Of a DNA stretch of 64,000 bases, positions 20,601-31,014 are shown piece by piece (the stretch's first letter is position 1; the number at the start of each line of letters is the position of its first letter). The stretch is from Diacronema lutheri (Eukaryota > Haptophyta > Pavlovophyceae > Pavlovales > Pavlovaceae). A program made the translations under genes and the position numbers. Under the pieces are notes generated by a model. That model did not search any database. It was not told where the DNA came from and saw only the letters and a program-made list of their open reading frames with translations. The stretch is taken from the NCBI GenBank assembly GCA_019448385.1, contig JAGTXO010000014.1:434001-498000 (forward strand). Reading direction: 5' to 3'.

Positions 20601-22820
20601 CTTGCTCGTGCGCGCGAGGCCGTCGCGTGGCGGTGGCGGCAGCGTGGCGAGGAAGCGCGCGGCGGGCGGCGGCGCGCGCACGCCGCGCTGCCGCCGTGCG
20701 ATGGCCGCGAGCCGCCGGCCCGCCGCGCTGCCGCCCGCGCCGACGTGCTGCCGGCGGCCGAGCGCCGCCGGTGGCGGCGGCGGCGGCGGCGCGGCGGCGG
20801 GCGGCGGCGCGACGGCGGGCGGCGGCGCGGCGGCGGGCGGTGGCGCGGCGGCGGGCGGCGGCGCGGCGGCGGGCGGCAGCGGCGGCGGCGCGGCGGCGAC
20901 GGCAGCACCAGTCGGCTTGTCCACCCACGCACCCGAGACGCTGTCCCAGGCCTTGCCCGGTGGCGCGCGCACGTGCGGCCGCGGGTGGCGGGCTCGAGCG
21001 GCGGGGGGCGGGCGGCCGGCGCGCCAGTCGAAGACAGGTGCAACCGTGGCGGCAGGCGCCGAGTGCAGCGCGTCGGTCACAGAGCGCGTGGTGCGCGCGG
21101 CGACCGTGGCACGCCTGGCGGGCGGGCGGTGAGCAGCGCCCGCCGGCGCGCCGGCGGGCGCGGCAGCCGGTGCGCCGGCGGGCGCGGCCGCCTCGAGCCC
21201 GGCGGAGGCGCCGCGCTTGCGCTTGCGCGTGCCGCCGCGCGTGCGCCTGCGCGCGCGCCCGCCGCGCGCCCGCTCGGCCTGCGCGTCGCCAGCCACGTCG
21301 CCGGCCGCGTCGCCGCGCCGCACGTAGACGACCGCGAACGCCTCCTCGCCGGTCCCGTCGACGCCGCCGCGCGCGCGGCGCAGGACCGACCGCCACTGCA
21401 GCCGCCGCGCGCGGCCGGGCTCGCACGCAAACCAGCGCCCACCGCGCCTGACGACGGCCACAAAGTCGTCGTCGCGCCGCCCGCGCCGGCGCGTGCGCAG
21501 CAGCACGCACTGCACGTCGAGCCAGCCCTCGTGCCAGTCGGCCGTGCTGGGGGCGACGCGAATCGACTGCGGGAGCTCGACGCCAAAGCCGGCGAGCCGC
21601 ACGATGTGCGCGACGATGACGCTCGAAATGGCGGGGGCGCTCGGCGGCTCGCCCGCTGCAGCGAGCCCCGCCCCGCCCCAGTGCTCACGCGTGACGCAAT
21701 CCGCGTCCTCGACGTGCACGTGCGCCACGCTCGCGCCGAGCTGGTGCAGCAACGCGCAGATGTCGGCGTCGACCGTCCTCTCCTCCTCGGCCGCCTCGGC
21801 CGTGCCGCGGGCGGCGGCGTCGCCTGCCGGCTGCCCGAGGTACGCGATCGCCCGCTCGACGGCCGCGCCCTCCGCACGCGCTGCGCTGGCGATCGCCGCA
21901 TTGCCGACGGGCGCGCGCAGCGCCGCGATCGCGTCTTGCAACGCCGTCGCGTCGCCCGTCGCCGCCGCCGCCGCCACCGCCGCCGCGCTCGCGGTGCCGT
22001 GCGCGACGGCGTGCAGCGCGGCGGCGCGCGCGGCGGGGATGCGCCCGTCCAGCGCGAGCACGAGCGGCGGCCCGGCCGGCGTCTGCTGCCGCCGGTGCCG
22101 CCGGCTTGCAGCCGGGTGGTCGGCGCGCGCGCGCTCGAGCCGCGCGCGCCGCTCGACGACGCGCGCCCAGAAGGCCTGCACCCTCGGCTGCGCGAATGCA
22201 AGCCAGCCGACGCCGCGCGTCACGACGTGCACGACGATCCGGTCCTCGTGCCTGAGGTACTGCACGTAGAGCGCTTTGCGCACGCCGAGGACGTGCATGC
22301 CGAGCTGCAGCTGATCGCGGTGCGGCTGCGGCGGCCCGTCCTCGTGCGCCGTGGCGCCCGCCTTGGTGAGCGTCTTCACCTCGACGAGGACCTGCTCGTT
22401 GTTTTCGGGGAGGATGGCGAGCCCGTCCGGCGAGAAGGCGAACGGCGCGCTCTTGTCGTGCGGGTCCGCACGCACCATCGGCAGGTTGCACACGACGGTG
22501 ATGCCGTACGCGGCCGCCAGCTTGCGCAGCGCGACGGCCTCGCCGAGGATGCCCGCGGTCGTCGCCTTGGTCCGCACCTCGCGCCGCCGCCGGTGCACGT
22601 ACTCGTCGGTGAGCGTCTCGTGCGCGACGCCGGCGTTGTCGTTCACGACGTCGCCAACCTTGCTGCCCGTGACCTCCTCCCATCGCTCGTCGTGCCAGCG
22701 CGGGCTGCGCTGCGCGGGCGCGCCCGCGCCGACGGCGTCGAGCACGCGGCGCAGCGCTGTGCCGTCGGGCGCAGCAGGCACGCGCGCGCGGTCCGGGTCT
22801 CGCGAGCGTCGAGGACGCAG
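17697..22820 (-). CDS. YqaJ-type exonuclease and chromodomain frame leading into the Fanzor N-terminus
   Basis: At the 5' end (about 22690-22130) is a PD-(D/E)XK exonuclease of the YqaJ/lambda-exonuclease kind: GILGEAVALRKLAAAYG, FAFSPDGLAILPEN, VLVEVKTLTK, then HRDQLQLGMHVLGVRKALYV. This gives the expected E, D, ExK and Q order. A long Ala/Pro/Arg-rich stretch follows, with PPPAAA repeats (20770-20900). Near the 3' end (about 19035-18870) is a chromodomain, with TYEVEAVVDERRKAGKRVTF, FRIRWRGYDESADTWEPEAN and its aromatic residues. The last part (MDKGTVRAIFSAIGWHKDE; KIDYKCTPTKRWNYDRHTTR; RYNVAPLRTHN) resembles Fanzor N-terminal regions. I cannot assign the 19.1-22.1 kb stretch. The exonuclease and chromodomain calls are good; their being in one product with Fanzor is inference. 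Confidence 0.65.
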   Translation of the reverse strand: MRPRRSRDPDRARVPAAPDGTALRRVLDAVGAGAPAQRSPRWHDERWEEVTGSKVGDVVNDNAGVAHETLTDEYVHRRRREVRTKATTAGILGEAVALRKLAAAYGITVVCNLPMVRADPHDKSAPFAFSPDGLAILPENNEQVLVEVKTLTKAGATAHEDGPPQPHRDQLQLGMHVLGVRKALYVQYLRHEDRIVVHVVTRGVGWLAFAQPRVQAFWARVVERRARLERARADHPAASRRHRRQQTPAGPPLVLALDGRIPAARAAALHAVAHGTASAAAVAAAAATGDATALQDAIAALRAPVGNAAIASAARAEGAAVERAIAYLGQPAGDAAARGTAEAAEEERTVDADICALLHQLGASVAHVHVEDADCVTREHWGGAGLAAAGEPPSAPAISSVIVAHIVRLAGFGVELPQSIRVAPSTADWHEGWLDVQCVLLRTRRRGRRDDDFVAVVRRGGRWFACEPGRARRLQWRSVLRRARGGVDGTGEEAFAVVYVRRGDAAGDVAGDAQAERARGGRARRRTRGGTRKRKRGASAGLEAAAPAGAPAAAPAGAPAGAAHRPPARRATVAARTTRSVTDALHSAPAATVAPVFDWRAGRPPPAARARHPRPHVRAPPGKAWDSVSGAWVDKPTGAAVAAAPPPLPPAAAPPPAAAPPPAAAPPPAVAPPPAAAPPPPPPPAALGRRQHVGAGGSAAGRRLAAIARRQRGVRAPPPAARFLATLPPPPRDGLARTSKQARARRNADGRPAHARAANARAFYRGVELGVHATRAIVDARHADLPQAVFVAEARAIVARSAGGGVLLAPDDVRDLCDAQTDADRAAIWASVGAHEATRIFALVTRNASLAGAALLVLHTPAGAPARALGLVATRSRAPSTGAPRDAHRALVQRLDVLMEAIAAARGASPLELELALAPEPQSACNARAAALLCLQAVADASGRPAAEDALAALDDARGIDRHCHAVRQQIEAKLAWRRADGAVGVDGADGAPALAPAAAPPACAPAHAAGEAAVDQAIVTRVRDALRAWATTGTAPSAAVLDDACAAYTARARARKDARTALGPTRAAELLAAAARGGADGADAARALLGGTPRLLVVLLCVPVAAPSGEPPRPVGLLVADRPTDDSRPAALVRYDFAPLDADVAVAVGAHAVALASAIWPLLAAEGEPRPSPVVRSQPRGGDDGARALATFACLDALMTASVGAHGLAGGAGMLPALVARGAAAAQRERQLRAAAERLGGTVAGWPDTGASAAGASVDEEARTYEVEAVVDERRKAGKRVTFQFRIRWRGYDESADTWEPEANVSSDLVAQFRKTRDEQKRRAGGSGSGSGGAGAASALASAPLRAHGESGAAGKRAAAGAAASARDAAGARAPSVPRARGVERARVDEPAAPSARAAGGATARTRVSVLPGFVVKRSTLNAGPQAVTAQPGARKELRRIAAAVHRLTTQAYRVINKVVRDEAAVASAQAVGAASGGPSTSVHTSTTMDKGTVRAIFSAIGWHKDESTYGAAPRGKPAEQAAAQTKAATARAVGEMAEGVQPVCAVGLKSILEEEATQVSTACLMHPSRVVNGLLRDVVRAAVERDEALVALPEMQRNARVRELCERLLRGDVEGARVGCPAALDRHLPDMVLHKIDYKCTPTKRWNYDRHTTRYFLVQIRTLQHVADGQALLCRLAHIHTQLTGRPPRYNVAPLRTHNVRARRG
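20770..20900 (-). repeat. Pro/Ala-coding minisatellite
   Basis: A GCGGCGGGCGGCGGC-like unit of about 21 bp is repeated about six times. It is read as PPPAAA/PPPAVA on the minus strand, in the linker between the exonuclease and chromodomain. Confidence 0.75.
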
Positions 22821-25800
22821 CCCGTAGTGGAATCTTGGGGTAGGTCGAGCTTGCTCGCCTCGCCGTAGCGGCTCTCCAGCTGGCGCGGTGCGTCGGCAGG
22901 GCCGCCGTCCGTGCGCGCACCCGACGCGCCCGCCAGTGCACGGGGCGCAGCGTCCGGGGCGCCCGCCGCGCCCGCGCCGCCGCCAATCGCGCCGGCGCAC
23001 GCGCGCGCCGCGACCTGCGGACGGCCAGCCGCAGGGGCCTCGTCCGCTCGGCCGGCCGCTGCGTCGGCCGTCCGCTTGGCCACCTCGCGCACGTCTCCGA
23101 GCGCGAGCGTGGCTGGCGCCGTCCAGCTCCCGTTGCGTTTGTCCCAAAATTTGAGCAGCCCGCCAAGGAAGGGCGTGCCCGTCGGGCAGTCCTCGGGCAC
23201 CTCCGCCAGGATCGCGTCGACGCGCAGCGCGGCCGCCACATCGCAAAACGCGCGCGCGGCGCGCGCCATCCGCTCGGCGCGCGCGCCGCCGTCGTCCGCC
23301 GCGCGGCGGATGGCGTGGCTCACGTGCGCGACGCGGAGCGAGACGACGGCGTGCGCCGGCGCGCCGGCGCCCGTGCCGAGCGTGTGCCGCCGGATGGCCA
23401 GCTGCCCATCGCCCATGCGCGGCGGCAGCGACGCGCACGCCGCGACGGTCGTCGTGCCGGCCGCGCTGTCGCACAGCCAGCTCGCCTCGCCGCCGCCCGC
23501 AAACTCAAAGGTCGCGAAGCCCTCGCGGCCGAAAAGCGCGACGAAGTGGTCGAGCACCGCCTTGTTGATCGCGCGCGCCGCCGGCCGCGTCGATGCGCCG
23601 CGGGCAGCGCCACTCGCCGCGCCGCGCGCATCGCTGCACGTCGCAGGGCAGGTGCAGCCGGACGCGCGCACGCCGTCCGACCGCGTCCGCGGCAGCTCGA
23701 GCTCGCGCACCTTGGGGCAGAACCAGAGCGGGTTGGACGCCTCGAGGCACAGCACGACGAGCCGCCCGTCCGTGCCGGCCAGCGCGCGCGCGTCGCGCAG
23801 CAGCTCGACGGCGAGCTCGGACGTCGCCGCGTGCACCGCCGGCTCGCCCGTCGCGCGGTCGGGCGGGAAGAGGCCGCCGCCGACGAGCGGGCTGGGGCAG
23901 CGGCCGAGCATCACGAGCAGCGGCGGCGGCGGCGTCTGCGGCGCCTGCTGCCCGACCGCAGCCGCCGTCAGCCCGGCCAGGTCGGAGCTCGTGCGGAGGG
24001 CCTTGAGCGCGACGCGCGAGCCGGTGCCCGCCTGCTCGGAAAACGTGGCGAGCATGGCGCACGTGCTCGCCCTCGCGCCGCACTGCCAGCTGACGCGCGC
24101 GAGGAGGCCTTCCAGCGTGTCGTTTTCGCGCGGCCGCGTGACCGCGTCGAGCGCCGCCGGGCCGAGCTGGAGGCTGCCGGGCGTGACGCACAGCACCGCC
24201 TCGTGGTAGGCGCGCAGCAGCTCCCTCGGCAGCTGCTCGGCGGGCGTCGCCGCCTGCCCGCCCACCCACCGTGCACCGTGGCCGCCGTCGCCCGCGCCCG
24301 CGAGCCGGACCGCCGGCCCGCCCGTGATCGCCGAGGTCGGTGGCGTGCCGAGCGCGTCGACGAGCGCGCGCACGGGCGCGACACGCCTGCGCGCAGCGTC
24401 CGCGCCGACGGCGAGCGCGGCGATCTGAGCGCCCTCCCATGCGCGCTCCCTCGCGTCGTCCCGCGCGGCCGCCGGCGCGGCGCCCGGCCGCGCGCCGTGC
24501 GGCACCGCGCACGCCGCCGCGACGACCTCCGCGCGCGCGCCGGCGGCGTCGGGCGCGTGCAGCTGCGCGAGCGCGCCAAAGAGCGCGGCGGCCGAGCGGT
24601 AGCGGCCGTGCGCCGCGACGAGCGCGTAGAGCACGCGCAGCGCGGCCACGCCCGCCTGGTCGGGCGCGTCGCCAGCGATTTGCTCGACCTCCCACGTGCG
24701 CGTGGGCGGCGGGCTGCCGTCGGCCGGGTCCGGACGCAGCGCCCACGCGCGCTCGACGATCGCGTTAAACACGCCGTGCGCGGCGCCCTCGTCAAACTCG
24801 GCGGCGCCCGCCGCGTGCGCGCACCACCCGTGCACGCGCGACGTGGGCGCATCCACGGCGCGCTGCACGACGAGCACCGCCGGCCGGTCGACGCAGCCGA
24901 GGCTCACCGCCGCGTGCTTGCCCTCGAGCAGCGCCGCCGCCGCAGCCTCGACCAAGGCGTCATCAGGCGCGTCGCCGACGGCGACGGCACAGCCGTCGTC
25001 GTACTCGGCCTGCATCGCGGCGACGCACGACGCGACAAAGTCGCCGCCCGCGGCCGCCGCGTGTCGCGCCGCCAGCATCCGGCGCGCGATGGCAAGCCAG
25101 ACGTACTCGGCCGGCGCGCGCGCGGCGCGCGCGCGAGGCGCGCCGGCCGCGCCGCGTGCGCCCGCGCGTGCGCCTCCAGCGGCCGCAACGGCCGAGGCGG
25201 CTGGAGCGGCGGTGAGCGTGCGCCGCGCGCGCTTCGCCGGCCGCGTGATGGGCGATGCACCCGCCATCGCACCGCCCGCAGCAGCCGGTGCGGCCGCCAC
25301 AGCGCCCGCCGCAACGCCGCTCGTCACGACGCCCGTGGCGGGCGGCGCGGCGTCGGACGCGGCCGCCTCGACGGGCGTCGCGCAACTACCGCCAGCGGTC
25401 GCGGACGCGCCCGGCGACGCGTCGGCGAGGAGGTGGCGCAGCACGCCGCGCGCGAGCGCGACTCGCACGGCGAGCGTCAGCGCGCGCAGGCGGTCGGAAG
25501 GCGAGGCGTCGCGCTCGGCGTCGGCGGACGTGGCGGCAGCAGGCGGGGCGGCGGGCGGCACGGCGGCGGACTGGGCGGCCGCCGGCGCAACCCCGTCGGC
25601 CTTGGCCAGCCAGACGAGCCCGGCGACTGCGAGCACGACGCTGTACGCGCCGACATCGTCACCCGCAACGCGCGCCAGCCGGGCGTGGGCGTCGGCCTCG
25701 GACACGGCGACGCGGAAGAGCACGTCGTCGCGGGCAGCTTGCTCGGCAAACTGACGCAGCTGCTTGGCCATCGTCACGCCGGCGACGGACGCCTCGCCCG

Positions 25801-26405
25801 CCTCTGCCTCGACCTGCTCGTCCTGGCCGATGGCGGACGCGCCGGCCTCGGCGCCAGCGTCGAGTGTCCGGCGGCGCTCGAGGGCAAAGCCACGCACACA
25901 GACGCTCTGGAGGCCGCCGAGCGCGCCCGCCTTCTCGTGCAGCGCGCACGACAGCTCGACCACCGAGTCCACGCGCGTCGCGGCGGCGCCCCCCCGCTCG
26001 CCGCGCGTGGCCGCGCGCACGACGAACACCGTGAATTGCGCGCGCTTCGCCGCGCGCGCCGACGCGCACGCGTGCTTCAGGAGCCGGCAAAGCGCGGGCC
26101 TTTGCGCCGCTGCGCCCCGCGTGCACAGCAGCAGTTGGCCGCGCTCGTCGCCCAGCTCCTGCTCGACGGCGGCCTCGAGCGCGTCGTCCGTCAAATCGCC
26201 GTGCTCCGTCGAGGCGAGCGCGCGCGCAGCCGCGAGCGCCAGCTCGCCTGCGCCCGCGCGCCGCCGGCGGCGCGCACCGGCGGGCGCGTGCGGCGCCGAC
26301 GCGTGTGACGACGCCGCCGCGTCCGCGCGCGCACACGCGGCGCGCAACGCCTCACGCGCCGAGGCGGCCGCGCGCGCCCTGGGCGCGAGCTTCAAGAACG
26401 TGCGC

Positions 26406-26495
<90 letters not shown>

Positions 26496-29120
26496 TCGCC
26501 CGCGTCGCCGGCCGGCGGCGGCGGTGGCGGCGGTGACGGCGCGGCCACGGCGGCGGCAGCAGCGGCGGCGGCGGCGGTGGCGGCGGCGGCGGCGCCCAGC
26601 GCGGGCGGCGGCGGCGTGGCGGCGGCGGTGGCGGCGGCGGTGACGCCAGCGGCGGCCTTGGCGACGCGCGTCTGCGGCGGCGCTTCGGCGCGATCGGGGC
26701 TGCCCCCGCCACGCACCGCGCTCGTGCCCGCGCAGACGCCGCCCGGCGCACGATCGCTGGCCGCGCCGGTCAGCGCGACGCGGAGGCGCTCGCCGACAGC
26801 GTACATGTCCGCCACGCTGAACGTGCGCGGCGCGGACGAGCAGCCCGCCGCGGCGAGCGCGTCGTTGAGCGCGCCCACTATCGCGAGGCCGCACGTCGCG
26901 CCACGCTGCGCCGCCTCGTCGAGCAGCCGCGCGCGGCGCACGCGCGAAATGTCGAGACCCGCCGCGTGCAGCGTGGCAGTTATCGCCGTGGCGAGCACGA
27001 GCGCCCGCCTGCAGGGCGACGCGAGCGTGTCGACGAGCACCGCGTCGTAGCGACGCTCGCCCGCGCGCGCGACGCGCACAAGGCGCAACGCGGTGAAATG
27101 GCCGGAGGCGAGCTGCGCGCCGTCGTCACCGCCCGCGCCGCCGCGCTCGTCCGACGGGCTCCACACGCCGATGACAGCCTGCGTCGTCGCCTCGCTGCGC
27201 AGGCGGTGCAGCAGCGCGGCGCGCTCGGCGCCGTCCTGGAACACCGCGGGTTGCGCGGCGAGCGGCACGTGGCAGACATGCCCGCCGCCGGCCTGCCCGT
27301 GCACGCGCAGCACGACCTCGCAGCACGCGTCGACGGTTGAGGCGAGCATGTCGCCGCTGGCGATGCGCTCCACCTCTGCCTGCGGGAGGCCGGCGCTCGC
27401 GGCGGCGGAGGCCAGCCGGCGCGCAGCCGCGTCGCCCGCCCACGCAAGCAGCGCCGAGTTGGCGGGTTGGAGGGGAAGCTCAAGGGCGGCTGGTTCGGTG
27501 GCGGTAGCCTCGTTGGCAACGGGCACGTTGGCGGTGCGCACGTTGGCGGCGGGCGCGGCGGCGATGGCTGGTGGGGCGGAGGACACGCCCGCGGCGGCAG
27601 GCGCGGACGCGACAGCGGCAGCGGCTAGCGGGGCGGGGAAAACGCCGTCGGTGGCTGGCGCGGAGGCGAGTGCAGGAGCAACTAGTGGGGCGGGAAAATC
27701 GGCGGCAGGCGCGAAGGCGGATGCAGCAGCGGCTAGCGCGGCGGGGAAAACACCGTCGGCGGCAGGCGCGAAGGCGGATGCAGGAGCGCCCAGTGGGGCG
27801 CAGAAAACACCGTCGGCGGCAGGCGCGAAGGCGACAGCAGCAGCGGCCAGCGGAGCGGAGGCGCAGGGCCACGCGCGCGCCAGCCGTGCAAGCCCAAGCC
27901 GCGCGCGAGCGACGCACGCGCCGATGGCCGAGGCGGCGGCGCAGGCCACGACGTGGCCTGGCACCGGTGTGGCCAGCCGCTCGCGGGTGTGCACGTCGAG
28001 CCGCGCCCCACGCCAAGAGCGGCGGCGCGCTGAACGGAGGCGCACGACCCCGATCGATCCGCCCGCGCACGCGCGCGCCGGCTCAGTGTGGCCAACGCGC
28101 GCCGCTATGCAAGGCGCGCGCGCGATAACGGCGGCTGTCGGCCGTGGCGTGCGCGTGGCGGCGCCGCGGCGACGGGCGCGGCACACGAGCCGCTCGGGCG
28201 CGCCGCCGCCGCGCGGCACGATGTCGAGCAGCACGGTCACGCCGCGCGCGCGCGCGACCGCCGTGCACGCGAGCCGCACGGGCAGCGGCGGCCCGTCCGG
28301 GCGCGCGAGCGCCGCCACCTCGGCGTCGGTGAGGCTGTGCAGCTCGCGGCGCGCGCGCGCGAACGCGGCGATGTCCGCGCGCAGCTCCGCGTCCGTGCCG
28401 AGCGCGGCACGCGCGTGCACGGGGAGCGACGCGCGCAGCGCGTGGAGCACGCCGCCGCGCGCGCCGCGCGGCGCCGGCGCGCGCTCGCGCTCAGCGCGCG
28501 CGGCGCGCGTGAGCTCGCGCACCGCGCGCGCGAGATTGCGCCGCGCGGCCGCGACGGGAGGGCTAGGTGCGCGCGCGCGCCGGTTGTAGCGCGGCCGCGC
28601 CGAGTCGAGGGGCGGCGGACGCGGTGCGTACGCCGCGGCGCGGCCCGCGCGCCAAAAGGCCGGCGGCGGGCGCAGATCCGTCGCGTCGACCGCGGCCGCG
28701 AGCGCGCCGAGCGCGGCGTCGCTGTCGCCCGCCGCGTCGGCCGCGTCGACGAGCACGAAGAGCGCGCCGAGCGCGCGCGATGCGGCCGCCTGCGCGGCGG
28801 TGGGGCGGGCGCAGGCAGCGACGCATGCGGCCGCCATGCCGCGCGCCGCGGCGAACGCCGGTGACGTGACGGCCGCGCCGATGGCAACGGCGGCGGCGGC
28901 GACGGTCGAGGCGGCAGCGCCGGCGATGGAGGTGGCAGCGGCGGCGGCGCTTGCCATCGCGCGGCGCGCGAGACGCGAGGCGCCACCGACCGCCGCCGCC
29001 GCAGCGCGCGCTGCGCGCGCGCCGGTGGCGCGCATCGTCGCCGCGCCAGGCGCCGCCGCGCCGACGCCGCCGGCGCCCGCGCCGTCGCCGCTCTCGGCCG
29101 TGCAGGGCTCCGATGGCGAA
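22821..29120 (-). CDS. Long Ala-rich frame with Ulp1/C48-like cysteine protease domain
   Basis: The most informative part is at about 27470-26850: SGHFTALRLVRVARAGERRY, DAVLVDTLASPC, and AAQRGATCGLAIVGALNDAL. The order His, Asp, Gln, Cys with this spacing is that of Ulp1/SENP (C48) and adenain-type proteases. Other stretches look globular but unrecognised: LGALFVLVDAADAAGDSDAA, HSLTDAEVAALARPDGPPLP, KQLRQFAEQAARDDVLFRVA, and DGRLVVLCLEASNPLWFCPK with a short Cys cluster after it. Between them lie a poly-Ala run (26404-26500) and a 66-bp-type minisatellite (27570-27860). There is no recognisable polymerase or capsid. The protease could be a SUMO-type deconjugating enzyme or process a polyprotein; both are inference. 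Confidence 0.45.
26404..26496 (-). repeat. GCC/GGC trinucleotide run coding poly-Ala
   Basis: An almost uninterrupted GGC/GCG trinucleotide tract of about 90 bp reads as roughly 30 Ala codons on the minus strand. Flanking GCG/GGT variants extend to about 26640. Confidence 0.9.
27570..27860 (-). repeat. Minisatellite coding AFAPAADGVFPAPL-like repeats
   Basis: There are about four to five imperfect units of roughly 60-66 bp. Each has a GGGGAAAAC(A/G)CCGTCGG core, and the peptide AFAPAADGVFPAPLAAAA-like recurs on the minus strand. The length variation suggests unequal exchange. Confidence 0.75.
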
Positions 29121-31014
29121 CCCGGCGGCGCTGGCGCGTGATGCGCGCGCCGAGGCGCGCGCTCCGCGCCGCGCGGCCGGCGACGTCGAGGAAGCGCCGT
29201 GCGCGCGCCGCGCGCAGGCCACGCGCGCGCGGCGGCGCACCGACAGGCGCCGAGCGCCGCGGCGCGCACGCCGGCGCGTCGCTGTCGGGTTGCGCAGCGC
29301 GCGCGCGGGAACTCGGCGCGGCGTGTGCGGGCGGCGGGCGCGCGCCCGCGCGGCGCAGAGGCGCGAGGCGCCGGCCGCAGACGAGGCGTGTGCGCAACCA
29401 GGACGGCGAGGGCCGCAGGGCGCCGTCGACGTCGCGCATCGGCGGGCCGCGAGCCCGCCGCGCAGCCGTGCGGCGCGCGCGAGGCGCTCGGCGGCGCGCG
29501 CGCCGCACGGCGCGCGCGGCGGCGCGCACGCCAGCGACGGCTGCGGCCACGCCGCGCGCCAACACGGCCGCGGCGTGCGCCATCGCACCGAGCACGGCGC
29601 GTGGCGCGCCGAGCAAGCGCAGCAAGCGCGACGCCGTCGCGCGCGCCGGCGCACCGTGTGCAGGGGCCTCGCCAGCGCCAGCACCGACGCCGCCATCGCC
29701 GCAGCCGCAGGTGGCGTCGCCGCCGCCGCAGGCGTCGCGACGGACGCCGCCGCCGCCGAAACAATCGCCGCACACGTCGCCGCCGACGTTGCCACCCCAG
29801 CCGCCGTTGCGTGCGCAGGTGGCTGCGGCGCGTGCGTGCGGGAGGCGTGCCGTGCGGCGCGCATCACACGGGCTGCGCGACGCGAGCGACGCCGCCGGGG
29901 TCCCCGCTGCGCCAGGCGCGCCGTGCGCGCCAGCCTCGCCGGCCTCGCCGGCGCGCGGTCGCGCGCTCGCCTCGACGTGGCCGCCTCCGCCGCCATCGCC
30001 GCCGTCGAACCGGGCGGCGGAGGGCTGGCGCTCGAACCGCTCGTCGGCGTCGGCCGCCACCGCCGCCTCGCGCTCCGCCGCCGCGGCGGCCGCACGGCGC
30101 GCGTGGCGGAGCGCGCGGCCGCCGTCCGCTGCGCGGCGTGGCGGCGCGGGCGCCGCCTTCGGCGCGCGCGGCCCCTCGGCGCGCTCGCGGAGCACGGCGA
30201 GCGGCGTGCCCGTGGCGACGCTCGTGCAGACGCGCCGCAAGGCGGCGCTTACGCACGCGTGGACGACGCGCGCCGTCCGCTTGTCGGCGGCGCGCGCGGC
30301 GCGGCGCGCGGCCTTGGCGGCGGCCTTTTTGGCGCGCCTCTGCTCCGCCTGCTCCGACAGCGCGCGCGCCTGGCGCTCGGCTGCGAGCGCGTCCTCGGGC
30401 GAAACGGTCGGCCTCGGCGGCCGCGCGCGCGCGCTGCGACGCTGCGCGCTGCGGCGGTCGGACGGCGGCTGCCGCGGCGGCGAGGACGGCGAGCGCGAGC
30501 TCGGCGTGGGCGACCAATCGCCGCTGACGGTTGCGAGCGGCGCAAACGGGTTGTCGTCCCCGCGCCCCGCGGCGTGCGACAGTGCACGCGGCGTCGGGCG
30601 CCGGCCGACCGCTGGCGGGCCCCACTCGGACGGCGGCTCCGAGGGCGAGCGCGCCGTCGGCGCCGCGCGTTGCGCGGCCGGCGGCGCCTCCCGGTCCAGC
30701 GCCGCCTGCTCTCTCGCCGCGGCCTGCTCGTCACCCTCCGGCACGCCACGCGGCGCGAGCACCGCGGTGGCGCAGCGCGTCGCGTTGAGCAACGCCGCCT
30801 CCATCTGCCGCACGCTGGCCTTGGCGCACGCCACACCCTGTCTCGCCCGGCGCAGCGCCTCGTGCGCGCGGCGCACATCCGCGTCGGCATCTTCGCGCAT
30901 GCCAAAGTGCGCCTGTTGCAGCCGCAGGTCCGCAGGGCGCCCCTGCGCGCGAGGGGCACGGGCGCGGCGGCGCGCGGGTGACGGAGCTGGCGCGCCGCTC
31001 TGCGCTGCGCGCAC
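29121..31014 (-). CDS. Arg/Ala-rich frame with coiled-coil, part of the composite element
   Basis: The 5' part (about 31000-30780) is predicted helical and coiled-coil (VRRAHEALRRARQGVACAKA, then SVRQMEAALLNATRCATAVL). It is followed by a Ser/Pro/Arg-rich region, a Lys/Arg/Ala helix (AKKAAAKAARRAARAADKRT), and a Gly/Cys-rich patch (GGNVGGDVCGDCFGGGG). I recognise no family. It overlaps the next frame at its 5' end, so which frame is used near 30.7-31.0 kb is uncertain. Confidence 0.3.

Noticed and set aside
17721-22868. 1,715-codon plus-strand open frame opposite the YqaJ/chromodomain frame
   Set aside because: It is Arg/Ala/Gly-rich with no domain. It is the mirror of a GC-rich minus-strand frame whose third positions lack stops.
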